A stretch of DNA of 64,000 nt from contig JAZHRO010000073.1 of the NCBI GenBank assembly GCA_037157565.1, forward strand, positions 95,210,001-95,274,000, in the 5' to 3' direction. This document shows, in pieces, positions 45,435 to 58,144 of this stretch. This DNA is from Thalassia testudinum. Its lineage: Eukaryota > Streptophyta > Magnoliopsida > Alismatales > Hydrocharitaceae. Numbering within the stretch: the first letter of the stretch is position 1; each line of letters starts with the position of its first letter. The notes below the pieces were generated by a model. That model was not told where the DNA came from. It saw nothing but the letters and a program-made list of their open reading frames with translations, and made no database searches. The position numbers and the translations under genes were made by a program.

Positions 45435-47589
45435 TACTGGCCATGGATGCACCTAAGAACCCAAGGGACACACCAACCATATTAGGGAGACCCTTTTTGG
45501 CCACTGCTAGGGACAACATAAACTGCGAAGAGGGCCAGATAGAATTAAAATTTGGGAATCAAAACCTGAAGATTGACATTTTTAAGGCCCAACAAGGGAT
45601 TAATTATGGGGTTATAGAGGAAATATGTGATGTTAGAGCCATGGTTGATGAATTGCATATAGAAGACAACCTGATTATCCCTGATCAACCATTAGAGAAT
45701 CAAAACCCGCTAACAGAGGAGTGCGAACATGATTTAGACACACCTATGTCTCCTACCCTTGTTTCTGATACAAACCCCGAACCACCCACTGCTGCTGACA
45801 ATCCTGTCATGGAACTCAAGCCCCTTCCCGAACATCTAAAGTACGTCTTTTTGGATTCAAATCAAACATTTCCTGCGATTATCAACTCTCGACTCACACC
45901 TGACTAGGAAATCCGTTTGATTTCTATTCTCCAGCAACATCGTAGAGCCATTGGATGGACTCTCGATGATTTGACTGGTATAAGCCCTTCATACTTCACA
46001 CATCGAATCTACACAGAAGAAGGCACACGACCTTCAAGAGAAATGCAAAGACGCCTAAACCCTAACCTATAGGAGGTCGTGAAAAAGGAGATCATAAAGT
46101 GGTTAGATGCAGGGACCATCTACCCGATCTCCGACTGTCGTTGGGTAAGTCCAATACAGGTGGTGCCTAAAAAGATAGGACTTACCATCATCATGACTGA
46201 AACCGGAGAAGTCATTCCTACCCGAATAGCTAACTCATGGAGAGTCTGCATTGATTACAGAAGACTCAATTCCTCTACGAAGAAGGATCATTTCCCACTA
46301 CCATTTATTGATCAGATCCTTGAAAAACTAGCGGGAAATAGGTTCTTCTACTTTCTTTATGGGTACTCTGGTTACAACCAGGTGGCAATCCATCCAGAGG
46401 ACCAAGAAAAGACCACATTCACCTGCCCCTTCGGGACGTACGCGTTTCGAAGGATGCCATTCGGTCTCTACAATGCACCTGCAACTTTTCAGCAGTGCAT
46501 GCTTGCCATATTCTCATATATGGTAGGTGATTATCTGGAAGTCTTCATGGATGACTTTTCAATTTTTGGAGAATCATTTGACGATTGCCTGCAACACTTG
46601 GTCCAAATACTCAGGCGGTGCATCGAGGTGAATTTGGTTCTTTCCTGGGAAAAGAGCCATTTCATGGTGCCTGAGGGAATTGTCCTGGGACATTTAATCT
46701 CGGAGAAAGGCATCCATGTGGATCGAACTAAGGTTAACCTGATTTCCAAGCTCCCTATGCCTAGCTCGAATTAGGACATCCAATCTTTTTTGGGGCACGT
46801 CGGTTTCTACCGTCGATTTATCCCTGATTTCTCCAAAATTGCACGCCCCCTAACCAACCTTCGCTCCAAGGATGTGCCTTTCGAAATTTCCAAGGAATGC
46901 ACTCAAGCATTTGAGGTCCTACGTGACCGAGTCACCCAAGCCCCAATCCTACAGTCCCCTGATTGGTCTCAACCCTTTGAGATCATGTGCGATGCATCTG
47001 ACTTCGCTGTAGGAGCGATTTTGGGGCAGAAAATTGACGGGAAACCTGTGGTCATTTACTACTCCAGCAAAACACTGGATGAGGCTCAGCGTAACTATAC
47101 AGTTACTGAGAAAGAGCTGCTGGCTGTAGTATTTGCCCTAGAAAAATTCAGATCATACCTTCTGGGTTCCCGTGTTATCATATACTTGGATCACACAGCT
47201 GTGAGGCATCTCCCTGCAAAGAAGGATGCGAAACCTCGATTAATCCGATGGATCTTGCTGTTGCAAGAATTTGACCTTGAGATTCGCGACAAGGCAGGAA
47301 AGCAAAATGTGGTAGCTGATCACTTGTCTCGCCTTCCTTCTGAAATAATTGACCCTTTCGGACCTATCACAGAACATTTTCCTGATGAGCACCTCCTGAC
47401 TATCAGTACAAGTCTTCCATGGTTCGCTGATATAGTTAATTACCTGGCATCACATCAGATTCCGTCCGATTGGCCGAAGGCCAAAAAGGACAAATTGCGT
47501 TCCGATGCCAAGTATTACCTATGGGAAGACCCGTTTCTATTCCGCATTGGTGCTGATCAGATAATTCGACGGTGCATCGCAGAAGTGGA
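45435..47589 (+). pseudogene. pol of A2: end of protease linker, reverse transcriptase, RNase H
   Basis: The frame continues from 45443 (protease C-terminal linker) through the TAG at 45904 into RT. RT is full length in one frame apart from stops near 46069 and 46772, with FMDDF at 46544-46558 and the VCIDYRRLN and TFTCPFGTYAFRRMPFGL boxes. RNase H has [30 protein letters not shown] and YLDHTAVRHL. The segment retains the 13 bases lost in A1. It is the best-preserved pol in the window and the reference for reading A1. Several substitutions (FLYGYSGYNQ where A1 has FLDGYS) hint at loss of an RT catalytic Asp: the first box of the RT active site is changed here. Confidence 0.87.
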
Positions 47590-48709
47590 AATCAAAGACA
47601 TACTCTCATTTTGCCATGACCAGGCATGCGGGGGACATTTCTCAGGACATAAAATCGCATCAAAAGTCCTCTAGTGTGGCTTTTACTGGCCCACAATTTT
47701 CAAGGATGCATACGATCACTGTAAGGCATGTTCCCATTGCCAGACTCTGGGCAACATGAGCCATCGAGACATGATGCCTCTACAGCCGATCTTGGTATGC
47801 GAAATTTTTGATGTCTGGGGGATTGATTTCATGGGACCCTTCCCGATCTCGGATGGCTTTGAATACATCTTACTCGCAGTTGACTATGTTTCCAAGTGGA
47901 TAGAAGCCATTCCGACCAGAACCAACAATCATAAAGTTGTTATAAAATTTATTCATCAAAACATTTTCTCAAGGTTCGGGATCCCACGTGCTATAATTTC
48001 CGACGGAGGGACCCATTTCACAAACGCTTAGTTCAGGTCACTAATGACCAAATACGGGGTGTCATACCGAATCTCTACTCCTTACCACCCCCAAACGAAT
48101 GGTCTAGCTGAGCTATCTAACCAAGAGATCAAGAAGATCCTTCACGTTACTGTTCGACCTGATAGAAAAGATTCGTCTTCTCGGCTTCCGGAAGCATTGT
48201 GGGCCTATAGGACCACCCACAAGACCCAATTAGGAATGTCTCCCTTCAGACTAGTGTACGGGAAGGCATGTCACCTCCCCGTCGAGTTGAAGCATAAAGC
48301 CTATTGGGTAGTACGGACTTGTAATCTAGATCTTTCTAAGGCTGGAACCTGCAGAAGACTTCAAATGAGCGAGATCGATGAATTACGCCACGATGCATAT
48401 GAGAACTCGCGAATTTACAAAGAATGGGTTCAAGCTTTTCACGACAAACACATTTCTAGAAAGGTCTTTCATCCTAGTCAAAAGGTTTTACTCTTTCATG
48501 CCCGACTCAAGTTATTCCCAGGAAAGCTAAGATCTAAGTGGGTTGGACCCTACCTAGTTTGACAAATATTCGGAAATGGAGCCATTGAAATCAGCCCACT
48601 CAGCCACGATTCTGAACCCTTTGTCGTGAACGGTCAGAGACTCAAGTCGTTCATTGACATGACTGATATAGATTTGGCTGAGTCATCCTTTACCCTCCAT
48701 TCCTCTTGA
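47590..48709 (+). pseudogene. pol of A2: integrase
   Basis: An HHCC region (CHDQACGGHFSGH ... CSHC) is followed by catalytic boxes [16 protein letters not shown] and LAELSNQE, then the C-terminal GPY/F box KWVGPYLV and the tail [13 protein letters not shown] typical of Athila-type pol ends. Stops lie at 47672, 48029 and 48560. The empty target of the Copia solo LTR is at LWAYRTTHK (about 48206). The TGA at 48707-48709 ends pol. Confidence 0.87.
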
Positions 48710-48766
48710 GCTCATTGCACCCAGCCGATGGCCTAAAACTCAGCGCTTAACGGGTGGCAACCCGTC
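48710..48766 (+). promoter_or_regulatory. Conserved post-pol motif with hairpin (A2)
   Basis: After the pol stop come CCAGCCGATGGCC, TAAAACTCAGCGC and a perfect hairpin ACGGGT / ACCCGT with GGCA loop (48750-48765). Confidence 0.6.
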
Positions 48767-48997
48767 ATTCTTTGAAAAACCCAAAACCTTTTCTCACATC
48801 TCTATGCAAAATTCATATTGCACTTTAGGGTTCATCCATTAGAATAGCCGACTTCACCTCAGGTATCCCTACCCGAGATTAGAAATCGTTCACAACAAGT
48901 CACTTCGACCCATTCACTCACCACACACCTGTCCTATTGCATGAACTAAGCTGAAATCGAACCCACCTAATTTACAATGGGGACATTGCAAATCTTA

Positions 48998-49008
48998 GGC
49001 ATGGGGGG
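48998..49008 (+). promoter_or_regulatory. Internal polypurine-tract-like sequence (A2)
   Basis: GGCATGGGGGG, 1.28 kb from the LTR-adjacent tract, is equivalent to 37992. Confidence 0.45.
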
Positions 49009-50278
49009 TATGAAAGTGCAAAATGTCAGGAAAATTCAAATCAAGAAAGGGTTTCAATAAAAAAAAAAAGACTTGATGGAGGGGAGGAACAATTCAGGGT
49101 CATACAAATGAGAAGAGGAAAAGAGTAAAATGACAAAAAGGAGCACAAAATGAAAATGAAAAGAAATAGTCATTAGTAAAAGATTAAGGGGTTAACTGAA
49201 GTTCTAGACCAAATCAAGAAAAAGAAAAAAAGTGCTAAGGAGACATAACTAGAGATTAGCGGGAATGCTGGTCTTAGGCCTCTTGGGCTAGATTTGTTAG
49301 CTTAAAAATTCACATATCTATTAAAATCTGGATAATCCTCAAGAGGTTGAGGAAAATGCGAAGCTTGAGTATTAGGTCTAAGGCTTAGGAAGTATTCAAC
49401 CTCATTAACGGAACTCCGGTTTGCGGGATTCGGTAACCTAAGCACCCCAAATTCACACACAGTCTGGTTCAGTGCGCATAAATATTTAAATCACGCAAAA
49501 GCATTTAATGTTCTGAAAAAGTCACCTAGATTAGGAGCTGCCGATCAACACAAGCTGATTTGGACGAGTTCCCGGCGTGGAGAGGTAGGAAATTCCCCTC
49601 GAAGATGCGTAACAACATATCGTCTCCTCGGTGCTTGTCTCTTAGGATATTTAAATATCCTACTGGGGACATGTAAGCACTCTGTTGGTTCAGATACCAT
49701 GGGTGGCATTATCACGAAATGTCGATCGCCAGGGTCTGAATTCGGCCACGGAACGCCATGGGAGGGATTATCTTGAAATCTCGAAAGCCAGGGTTCTCGG
49801 GGTTGCCATGGGTGGGATTATCTCGAAATCTCGAAAGCCAGGGACCCTTGAGGATTGATGATGGGGACGAGGAATCCGATACAGACCGTGTTGAGAAGCT
49901 AATTCGAAGCTAGAAATAAAAAGAAAAGATAGAGAAAAGCTCTCCAAACAAATAAATATTCTATCTCTCTCTTACAAAAAACGCAGTGCAAACTGAACTT
50001 AGGCTAAAAATGTCTCAAGCACGGGTGCTTATACCGCGGAGTCCAACAAACCCTAGGTTAGTTTTTATGGGCCGTAGAAACCTTTGTGGAGGACTGAGGC
50101 TAAAGCGGGTCAGGTCTGGATTTTGGTTGGTACTTGAGTACCTCTAGGCCTATTGTCGGCATTCCTACCTAATCACAAAAGAAAAGGAGAAGCACTTATC
50201 ATGATTGTTGACAGACACTCTGGGTCTAGAATAGAAGTTAAAATCTTAAAATTTTGCTAAGGGACTAGCAAAAGCTGC
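49009..50278 (+). other. Noncoding region of A2 at the env-like position
   Basis: It is nearly identical to 38004-39272 of A1. No env-like ORF is present. Confidence 0.5.
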
Positions 50279-50289
50279 ACATGGGGGTA
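50279..50289 (+). promoter_or_regulatory. Polypurine tract of A2
   Basis: ACATGGGGGTA abuts LTR3; the first base of the usual GCATGGGGG core is changed. Confidence 0.8.
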
Positions 50290-53061
50290 TGATGAGAGCC
50301 TCATCATGAGCCATAACTAGCTCATTTTGACCCAATAAAGAAGATAAAAGCTCCTACATAACCTAGAAGAAGGCCTAAATGAAGGAATAAGTGCTCTAAG
50401 AAGAAAACATGAATTAAAGGTTAAAACTGTAATTTTACCATTGCAGTGCATAAATGAGATTTCTCAGAGGCAAAACATAGGTCAAATGGTCTAAATAAGA
50501 TAAAAAGTGAGTTGAGTCAATCAGAAATGGGTTCATGTGCAATTTAGGAATTAAATGACATTTGGTAACCCTAAAACAGACCTGCTTAAATCAACAAGGT
50601 TGTGGTCAGGATAAAAATAAAGTAAACCCTCTAAAAATCATGGAAAAATATCTTCTAGGGCTTAGAACACTTAATTTGGCCTTTGGAACCTAGTTTGACC
50701 TAGAATAGGGTCCTAGCTCATTAATTGACCTAATTTTGGATTTTATGCAAAATATCCAGTCAAACGAGGTCAAACCTAAAATCCAACTTCACCATTGGAT
50801 TCCTTAGGTCCAAATTAGGTTTGTACCAAAATTTGGACCTAAGGGGAGGTCATCTTGACCTACTTTGCAATTTAGTACACACAAATCATAATTTGGTCCC
50901 TATCTTTTGAAAATCATTGCAGAGAGCCCCCTAATTTCCTTGCCACCTTTGCAATCAAGTCCTTCCACCATTGTTGGGGTAGAATCGACCTTCGGCAAGG
51001 TTTAGAGAGGGAATACTCTCTGATTCCTCAGAGATCCCCTCCCAGAAATGGAAGGGAGATTCTTTGAGGAATTCCCTTCCATCTAAGGCCAATCACGATC
51101 TCTGGTGTGAACCCAATCTCTCGTGCGAACGCACGAGGGATTTGGGTATCCACCCTCTTTCCTTCTCCGGCGAGCCGTCGGAGATAATTGCGCAGCCCTC
51201 CACACACTAAAAAGTTCGGACAGCACCTATAAAATGATCCCCAAACCCGGCAGCTGATCTTCAGACTTGTCTTGGCGAAGATTCCCCCAAATTTTCCTCT
51301 CTTCAATCATCGGCCAAGGAACCTGCAAGCTCCGGCAACCTCCTCCCCTCCTTCTCGTCGCTCTGCTGCCATACCAGCAGCAGAGTCTACTTTGCCTCTC
51401 CCTCCCGCGTCGCGCCGTACCAAGCGCACGTTCCCCCGACCTCTTCCTCGTCGCCGCTCCCTCCCTCAGGGTTCTTCTTCTCCGACGACGGCAACTACGC
51501 GCCGTCCACTCCGCTGCCTCCCTCCCTTCCAGAACACTCCAGATACATTCTCCATCTTCCCCTCTCTTTTTTCCCCTTTACATTTCATTTAATTGCCCCT
51601 CGACACTGCCTGACCACCCTCATCTTCCACGTCACCGACCGATCTCCTGAGAGTCGCCCCCATCATTCCGCCCCTCCACACGCCTTGCCAACTGTCTCAT
51701 AAGCTCCGCCTCACCACAAGTAACAACCTTCGCCCATCCACCAGCCCTCTACGCCTCCACCACAGCCCCCCCGAACACCCCCACACTTCCGGTCACAGGA
51801 CGACCTAGGCACGCACGCCTAGGCCGTCCCACGACCTGCTTCACCGTGCACCACCTTCGCCGTGCCACGATGAAGGTACCCAGCTGGTCTGATTAAGCCG
51901 AGAGGCTTGTTTTGTGTTTGAAAGTATTCCAGCCCCTGCCGCCATTGATGGTTGAAGCAGCTTCGGAGTAGCTACAGGCTTCAGGACCTCCAGCCTTCAG
52001 GTGCAGTGGACTCGGGCGAGCAGTGCGAAGACATCGGTCCAGCAAGGAGCACAGCGACGTTCGCAGCCTTGGCAATCGAAGAAGAATCTTCTGCAGGTGC
52101 ACGCGAGAGCGGGGCTGGACTAATAGTCCCACATCGGTGAAATGCGAAGCGTAGGTATGATTTAAATTGCTTTTGTGTTATTGTCTATTCACCTTCGAAC
52201 GCACAGGGGTGAGGTCCCTCACCTTACCCACGCTTGCCTCGTCTGCGGTTTCACCTCGCGGATCTGGTGGGCTCCGACCCGACCCATTCTGAGCACACCT
52301 TGTGCATCACCCACACGCCGGTGCGCCTGGTCCCGGGTGCGAAATCCAACCCGATTACCCATGGCTCTGGGAGAGCGTCCTTGAGTGAATTTCAGAGAGA
52401 GAGAGAGACATGCGGGTAGAGGGATAGGGTAGGTTTTGCTTCCTCGCTGTGCAGGCAGGCCGAGCGTTGAAGAGAAGAGACTTAGCGGCAGGAAGGAGAA
52501 GAGAAGAAGCAGAAGAAGAGGTTGAGCGAAGAAGAGAAGAGAAGGAAGAAAGAAGGACTGCAGACAAAAAGAAGAAGAAGACAGAAGAGAAAAGAAGCAA
52601 AGGCAGGAAGAAGACCAAGGAAGAAGAAGCCTTCGCAGGAAAGAGAAAAGAAGAGAAAGAAGTTCAAGGAAGAAGAAGACCTGTAGATCAGAAGAAAAGA
52701 AGAAGAGCCTACGAAGAAGAAGAAGAAGGCAGAAGAGAGAAGAGAAAGCAAAAATCAGAGAAGGCCAAGACAGAATCAAAACAGGAAGAAGAATAGTTGC
52801 ATTTATGAACTCTGATATAGAAATCAGACGTCCAAATCCTATTATCTTTTAGCAATTCTTTTTATAACTCTCTCTCTTTGAATCAATTGTTTTTCATTTA
52901 AAAGTTGTATTCTTTAGTTTTTAAAAGTACTTAGATTGCTTCCTATGTTCGACCTCGGATACTCTGATTTTCGAGTAATAAAATTCTCTATTTGTTTGAA
53001 CGCTTTTTCGACTATATTACAACGTGTTATTCTTTAAAACCCGATCAAGAGCGTCCCAACA
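50290..53061 (+). mobile_element. LTR3 of the A tandem (2772 bp)
   Basis: It ends GTCCCAACA and is followed not by a primer site but by B2 leader sequence, so it is the outer right LTR. A TATA box is at 51238-51245 and a polypurine tract at 52469-52794. The left arm of the GACGTC hairpin is mutated, while the right arm carries GACGTC. Confidence 0.88.
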
Positions 53062-53094
53062 ATATTCCATAAGCACTACAATCCCAGGCCTAAA

Positions 53095-53310
53095 TAAAAT
53101 CAAGTAGAAGTTGGCCTTAAGGACTGATTCGCTCTTCAGGGCCCAGTCTGAGATTGTTTACGATTAATCTGCTTGTACCAATCAATCTGATGTCTAGCTA
53201 AGGGAGTAGCATCAAACGACCGCAGCTGGGGGGTACACTAGGAACCGGAGGCACAAGTCAAAGGAAAAACCTTCTCCTTAGTCCCTCCTTTTAACTGGTT
53301 GGATTGATTA
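53095..53310 (+). promoter_or_regulatory. Conserved leader block in B2
   Basis: It aligns with 58-262 and 57850-58060. The double hairpin here is GGC-ACAA-GTC (53250-53259) followed by AAGG / CCTT (53261-53273). Confidence 0.6.
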
Positions 53311-53542
53311 AACGCAAGTAGAGTAAATCATCTATAATCTTAAGACAGATTCTGAGAGTCTGTAGATCCTTAGGCTACCCCACTGAAGGATAGGTTTGTT
53401 TTGTTGTGCTGCAAGATTCTTATCCCCAGTCCTTTTGACCTCTTCCTAGTTTATGCTGGAAAGGAGGCCATTAAATCCCCAATTGGAAGGACCATTAGAG
53501 TATTTTAGGAGGTGTAGATTAGATTTTGGCCAAATTGATCCC

Positions 53543-55478
53543 ATGGCCGATCAACAACCTCCTCTACCTCAGAATCCACAGGAGATGTTTCAAAGGTAGT
53601 TGGAACAAATGCAGAGAATGCAAGAATGGTTCTAGAGAATGTAGGGCGGTCAGCCCTTGAAGGATTTTTATGATCCTTCAAATTACGGGGAATGTCCCAG
53701 CATCCAGATTCCTGTCGGAGATGTAGAAATCAAGTCCCAGGTATTAAGCCTGATCAAACACTTTCATGGGCTTGGCTCTGAAGACCTGTTTCAGCACTTG
53801 GAGGACTTGACCACTTTGGTCTAGACCACCAAGGCACGAAACGTGAATGAAGAGTAGATGATCATGAGGCTCTTTCCCCAGTCTCTTAGAGATAAAGCTG
53901 CTCATTGGTACAGGACCATAGGAAGGCCGATCGCAACATGGAATAATCTGAAATCATCTTTCCTGAAGAAATTCTTCCTGTTGGATGTACTAATTCTCTG
54001 GGACAGGCGATTACTACCTTCACCTAGTGGCTGGGGGAGCAGTTTCATGTTGCCTGGGAGCGATTCTAGGACTTATTGCGGAAGTGTCCACACCACGAGG
54101 TGCCAAAATGGCAGCTCGTGCAGATCTTCTACCATGGGTTGACTAAGTAACTCAGAAATCACGTGGATGCTTCTTGCGAAAGCAATTTCCTCAACAAAGA
54201 CGTAGATAGCGTGCATGATTTGTTTGAGGAGATGAGCGAAAATTCAATCAATCATGCCTCTATGGATACTTTTAACCCGTCCCAACAACCCAGATCGAAT
54301 GTTAATGAAGTCCACGACTCTCATTCATTCGATATGGAATTGATTTGCAATAAACTAGATAAGGTGGACTTGGTTACTAAAAGGATGGAGGAGTGGATGG
54401 CTAGAAACTCAATGAACAATTCTCGATCCACTCAATCCCATAATTCGGGATTCCATTTGTTGTGAGCTCCTTCTGGACGGGATGCGGCTCAACCTGTGAG
54501 CCAGCGTTATTCGGAACCCCACGATTCCCAACTGGGACCTTTGATCCCAGTTTCTCTGATCCCTCCCTTTCTTTCTCTCCATCCTCATCCTATGGGGATG
54601 TCTATGCTGTACAGGAGAACGTTAGGTTCAACCCTTACTCCAATGCTTATAATCCAGGTTGGAGGAACCACCCTAACTTCTCCTAGAAAAACCCAGGGTA
54701 GCAGACCCAATTCTGACCCAGCAACTATGCTCCGCAACGTCTAATGGGTTAGGGTCATGTTTACACTCAGCTGCCCCTGAATTAGGTCAATCAGCTAGCT
54801 TGGAATGCCCGTTAACCTGTAGGGCAGGTTGATTTGAACTGTTAGATGATAGAGATGCAAGGATCTATGCTCCAGCTCATGCAGCAAATGAAAACCTCGC
54901 TGGACAACTTGCAAATCGGGTTCATTGCTAATTCCCATCAACCTGGATCTCTGTCATCTCAACCCATACCTAACCCGCGTAATATCCAAAATCCGAGCAC
55001 TTAAGCCCAAGGGTATGGGAATCAGAGGGACTCGCACGTACATGCTTAGGTGGTTGAGTAGGGTCCTTCCTCTTTTGCTTCTTCAAATCAAAGGTTTCTA
55101 GCTAATGAAGCCCCTCCAATCTTTCCTGACCCTCCCTAAGACCCAAACCCATATGCATCTACTAATTCTATTACCTTGAAGAGTGGAAAACAAACTCAGG
55201 ATCCACAATCACATTGTTCTGATCTACCAAATCCTGGAGAGCTTGAGGAGAGAAAGGAGAACTCTGAAGAAGAAATCAAGGCTCAGGAACCTGATTCCAA
55301 AGATCTAACTCATGTTCCTTTTCCTGAGGCCTTGATTAAACCTAGGAAGAAGAAGCCTATTGATAGTAATGAGGAGCTTTTGAATATATTCAAGAATGTC
55401 GAGACCAATATCCCACTCCTAGACACTATCAAACACATACCGGCTTACGCTAAATTTTTAAAAGACTTATGCACATAG
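53543..55478 (+). pseudogene. gag of B2 (Athila-type), broken
   Basis: The likely start is ATG 53543 (MADQQPPLPQ). Stops follow soon, including one ahead of LKDFYDPSNYG. The Gag core is at about 53860-53975 (LRDKAAHWYR ... FLKKFF). Frame changes near 53980, 54150 and 54460 are followed by the Athila phrase YNPGWRNHPNFS (about 54645-54685) and, from 55176, the linker before protease (PFPEALIKPRKKK ... AYAKFLKDLCT). It ends at TAG 55476-55478 just before the E LTR. It shows that a family B element with Gag existed, in contrast to N1 and E, which have no Gag under a related LTR. Confidence 0.8.
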
Positions 55479-55482
55479 AAGC

Positions 55483-56978
55483 CGATATAGACACATCTAT
55501 TTAGGTTAAAATGCCTATTCATGCATGTTCCTAGGCTCAGATTTGCATTTCATGTTATAAATATTACTAGCATGCATCATTCTGCATTTAGAGTAGTTGT
55601 ATATAGTTTAGGTTAATTAGGTCTTTTTTATGGTCAGGAGAGAAGAAGATTATTTCAGGGCCTCAGATGGATCGGACTATATGGATCTAATTAGGATGAT
55701 AATCGGAGCCTAACGCCTCTGAAATCGTCTAGATTGGAGAACCGTAGCATTATACGAAGTCTGAGGAAGATCAATGGCCAGGGGGAATGCGACATCCATA
55801 TGTGTTTTGGATGAAAAATCTGACCATACGGATGGATCCAGAGCAACGATCGCAGTCCAGTAGCACAGGAATCATCTCGATCTAAGCACTGTGGCACCCT
55901 CAGCAAAAGAAAGAAGAATGGACGGCCTAGATCGAGACAAGTGGTGCCATCCAATCCACCCAACGTCGGCCAACAGCAGCGCACCGCGCACAGCCACAGC
56001 CGTGCGCAGTAGCAACGTAGTGCATGCCAATGAGCATGTGCGTGGCACGGCATGGGGAGCATGGGAACGTGAAGTGCGTAGCGCGTGATGCACGAGGAGC
56101 GGGTGCAAGCGGAGGATAGGTGCGGATCTTCAGTGATGTGGGCCTTTAGTGATGCTTGCAGCTGTCACTAATGGTCTGCGCGTGCCAGCGAGATGAATTG
56201 AGGGATAGATCTTCAGCGATAGCTGCAACGACGTTTGCGGACGTCAGTAATGACTCAGATACGAATTTGTTCTTCCTCCTCCACTATAAAAGGACCTACC
56301 CACCACCATTCCAAATGATCTCTTCCTTTCTTCCTCTCACCACCTCCAAGACTCTAGAGAGAGCTTGTCCTAAGCCTGGGATGCTCCTTTAAGTAGAAAA
56401 TCAAATAGTTTTCCTTCCTCTCATCGCCCTTCGTGGAGCATCCCATGGCCGTCCTCTCACTACCCTTTGGGAAGAAGATCCTCACCGTGATGCCATCCTG
56501 CCCCATCCTCTGTCCTCTAGCTTTATTCTCCTTCGTCCTGCTCTTCACCACCTTCCTCTAGGCGACGTCAGAGCAAGTCATCCTCAGAGCGACCGTCGAG
56601 GGGGATTTCTCTCACCTCTTTCTAACTTTTTATGGTTTCATAGTGTAGATTTTCCTTCTTTTGTAGTTGTAACAAACAATTCTTCATGAATAGATGATTG
56701 TTTCTCCCTCTCTCTCATATATTTTTGCAAGTAGATAAAGTTTTCATTGACCTAATATCTTGCTTGATAAAAATACAAAAAAATCAGAAAAGATAAAAAC
56801 GATAAAAAGAAATAAAGTGAAACGTGGATTTCATAAAACCAAACGTTCGCCTTCCCGTGTTCGACCCGAGACTCACTTTACGAGTTTCGGTATAAATTTT
56901 ATTTGACCACGAGTTTTGCAGCTACGACAATAGGTTACTCGTAACCCCGATTTCAAACATGCGAAACCCGTGCGATCA
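55483..56978 (+). mobile_element. 5' LTR of element E (family B, about 1.5 kb)
   Basis: It starts CGATATAGACAC (TG changed to CG) and ends GTGCGATCA before the primer site. It is related to the N1 and B2 LTRs but shorter, and closest to the fragments at 19395 and 23209. A TATA box TATAAAAGG is at 56285-56293. Confidence 0.78.
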
Positions 56979-56981
56979 TTT

Positions 56982-56999
56982 TGGCGCCGTTGCCGGGGA
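56982..56999 (+). promoter_or_regulatory. Primer binding site of E, tRNA-Asp
   Basis: TGGCGCCGTTGCCGGGGA is a perfect match. Confidence 0.92.
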
Positions 57000-57849
57000 G
57001 GCAATGCTCTTTGGCTTGTTTTTTTTTCCCGTGTTTTTTTAGCCTTACCTAACTTTTATCTCACTTTTTCTTTGATCTTACTGTGATTGTAGGTACTCTT
57101 CTGAGGTGGGCCAAAGCAATTAGGTCGGAGAAAGGTGCGGATGAAGGTTTTGTAAGTGTCCCCCCACCATCCCCACCTTAGTTTTCATTCCATAACCTAA
57201 TAACTCAAACCCAAATCAACTTAGGTGCTTTTCATAAACCCTAGGATAGATTTGGTTGTTGGTTTGCCACCTCCACTCACCTCGCCATCCACATAAATAA
57301 AAAAGGTGTTATTTGATTGTGGGATTTTCTGAAAGAGGCACACCTTAACACCCACAACTCTCGACTTAAGGTGCACCACTCCACTTTGATTCTATCACTT
57401 AACTGGGATCTAACTTGTGGACCCGGTACACTTCAACTCAAAACAAATAAGTGAGTAGAAATCTGTTTAGGCTAAGACATTGTGTGCCTTAATCTATGGT
57501 GCGAATAAGCCAATTGATTGATTTCTTTGGGCCGCACCACTCAAATTAAAAGCAATTCATTAGTAGGTTGGCACTTCGGGTTGATTCTTAGGGCTGAACC
57601 AAGCACTCCACATTATTTTTTATTTTTAAAGGAACATATCATCACCTGTGTTTTCAAACCTTGGAGTGTTCTACTAAACCTTGATTGAACCAACCTAAGA
57701 ATTAAACCCTAAAAGACACATCATCAAATAACCTTGTTTGCAAACCCTGATTGTGCACACATACACATTTTAACTGATAATTAAGGGCACAACCCATCTA
57801 AAGGGCCCATCACATTCCAAGAGCATAATCATCCCAAGCTTAATTAAAA

Positions 57850-58060
57850 TTGAGTAGACGTTGGCCTTAAGGATTGATTCGCTCTTCGAGGCTCAGATTG
57901 AGATTTTTTTCGATTATCTACTTCTGCTGGTCCATTTGATATCTAGCTAGGGGAGTAGAATCAAACCACCGTGGCTGGAAGGTACACTAGGAACCTGAGG
58001 CGTAAGCCAAAGGAAGAATCTTCTCCCTAGTCCCTCCTTCTAACTGGTTGGATTGATCAG
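57850..58060 (+). promoter_or_regulatory. Conserved leader block in E
   Basis: Its double hairpin is GGC-GTAA-GCC (57999-58008), then AAGG / TCTT (58010-58022) with an AAGAA loop. Confidence 0.6.
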
Positions 58061-58144
58061 ATAAAAGTAGACTGAATCATTTATAATCTCAAGACGGGTC
58101 CTAGGAGTTTGTAGGTCATTAGGCTAACCCACCTAAAGATAGAG

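Larger units (their letters stand above)
42056..50289 (+). mobile_element. Internal region A2 of the tandem (Athila-type gag-pol)
   Basis: The layout is the same as A1 but without the Copia insertion. Gag-pol is readable as one frame from 43167 to 45434 and, after a single lost base near 45427, another frame to 48709. About 15 stops break it. Two stops (43254 and 45904) are shared with A1; the rest are private. Confidence 0.87.
53062..55482 (+). mobile_element. B2 internal region, right of the A tandem insertion
   Basis: It resumes the leader broken at 26561, continues into a gag pseudogene and stops just upstream of the protease, where the E LTR begins. No B2 pol is found in the window; it may lie beyond E or be deleted. 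Confidence 0.75.

Noticed and set aside
26557..53066. 5-bp target duplication of the A tandem
   Set aside because: Left CCATA and right ATATT do not match; only ATA overlaps when the empty site of N1/E is compared.
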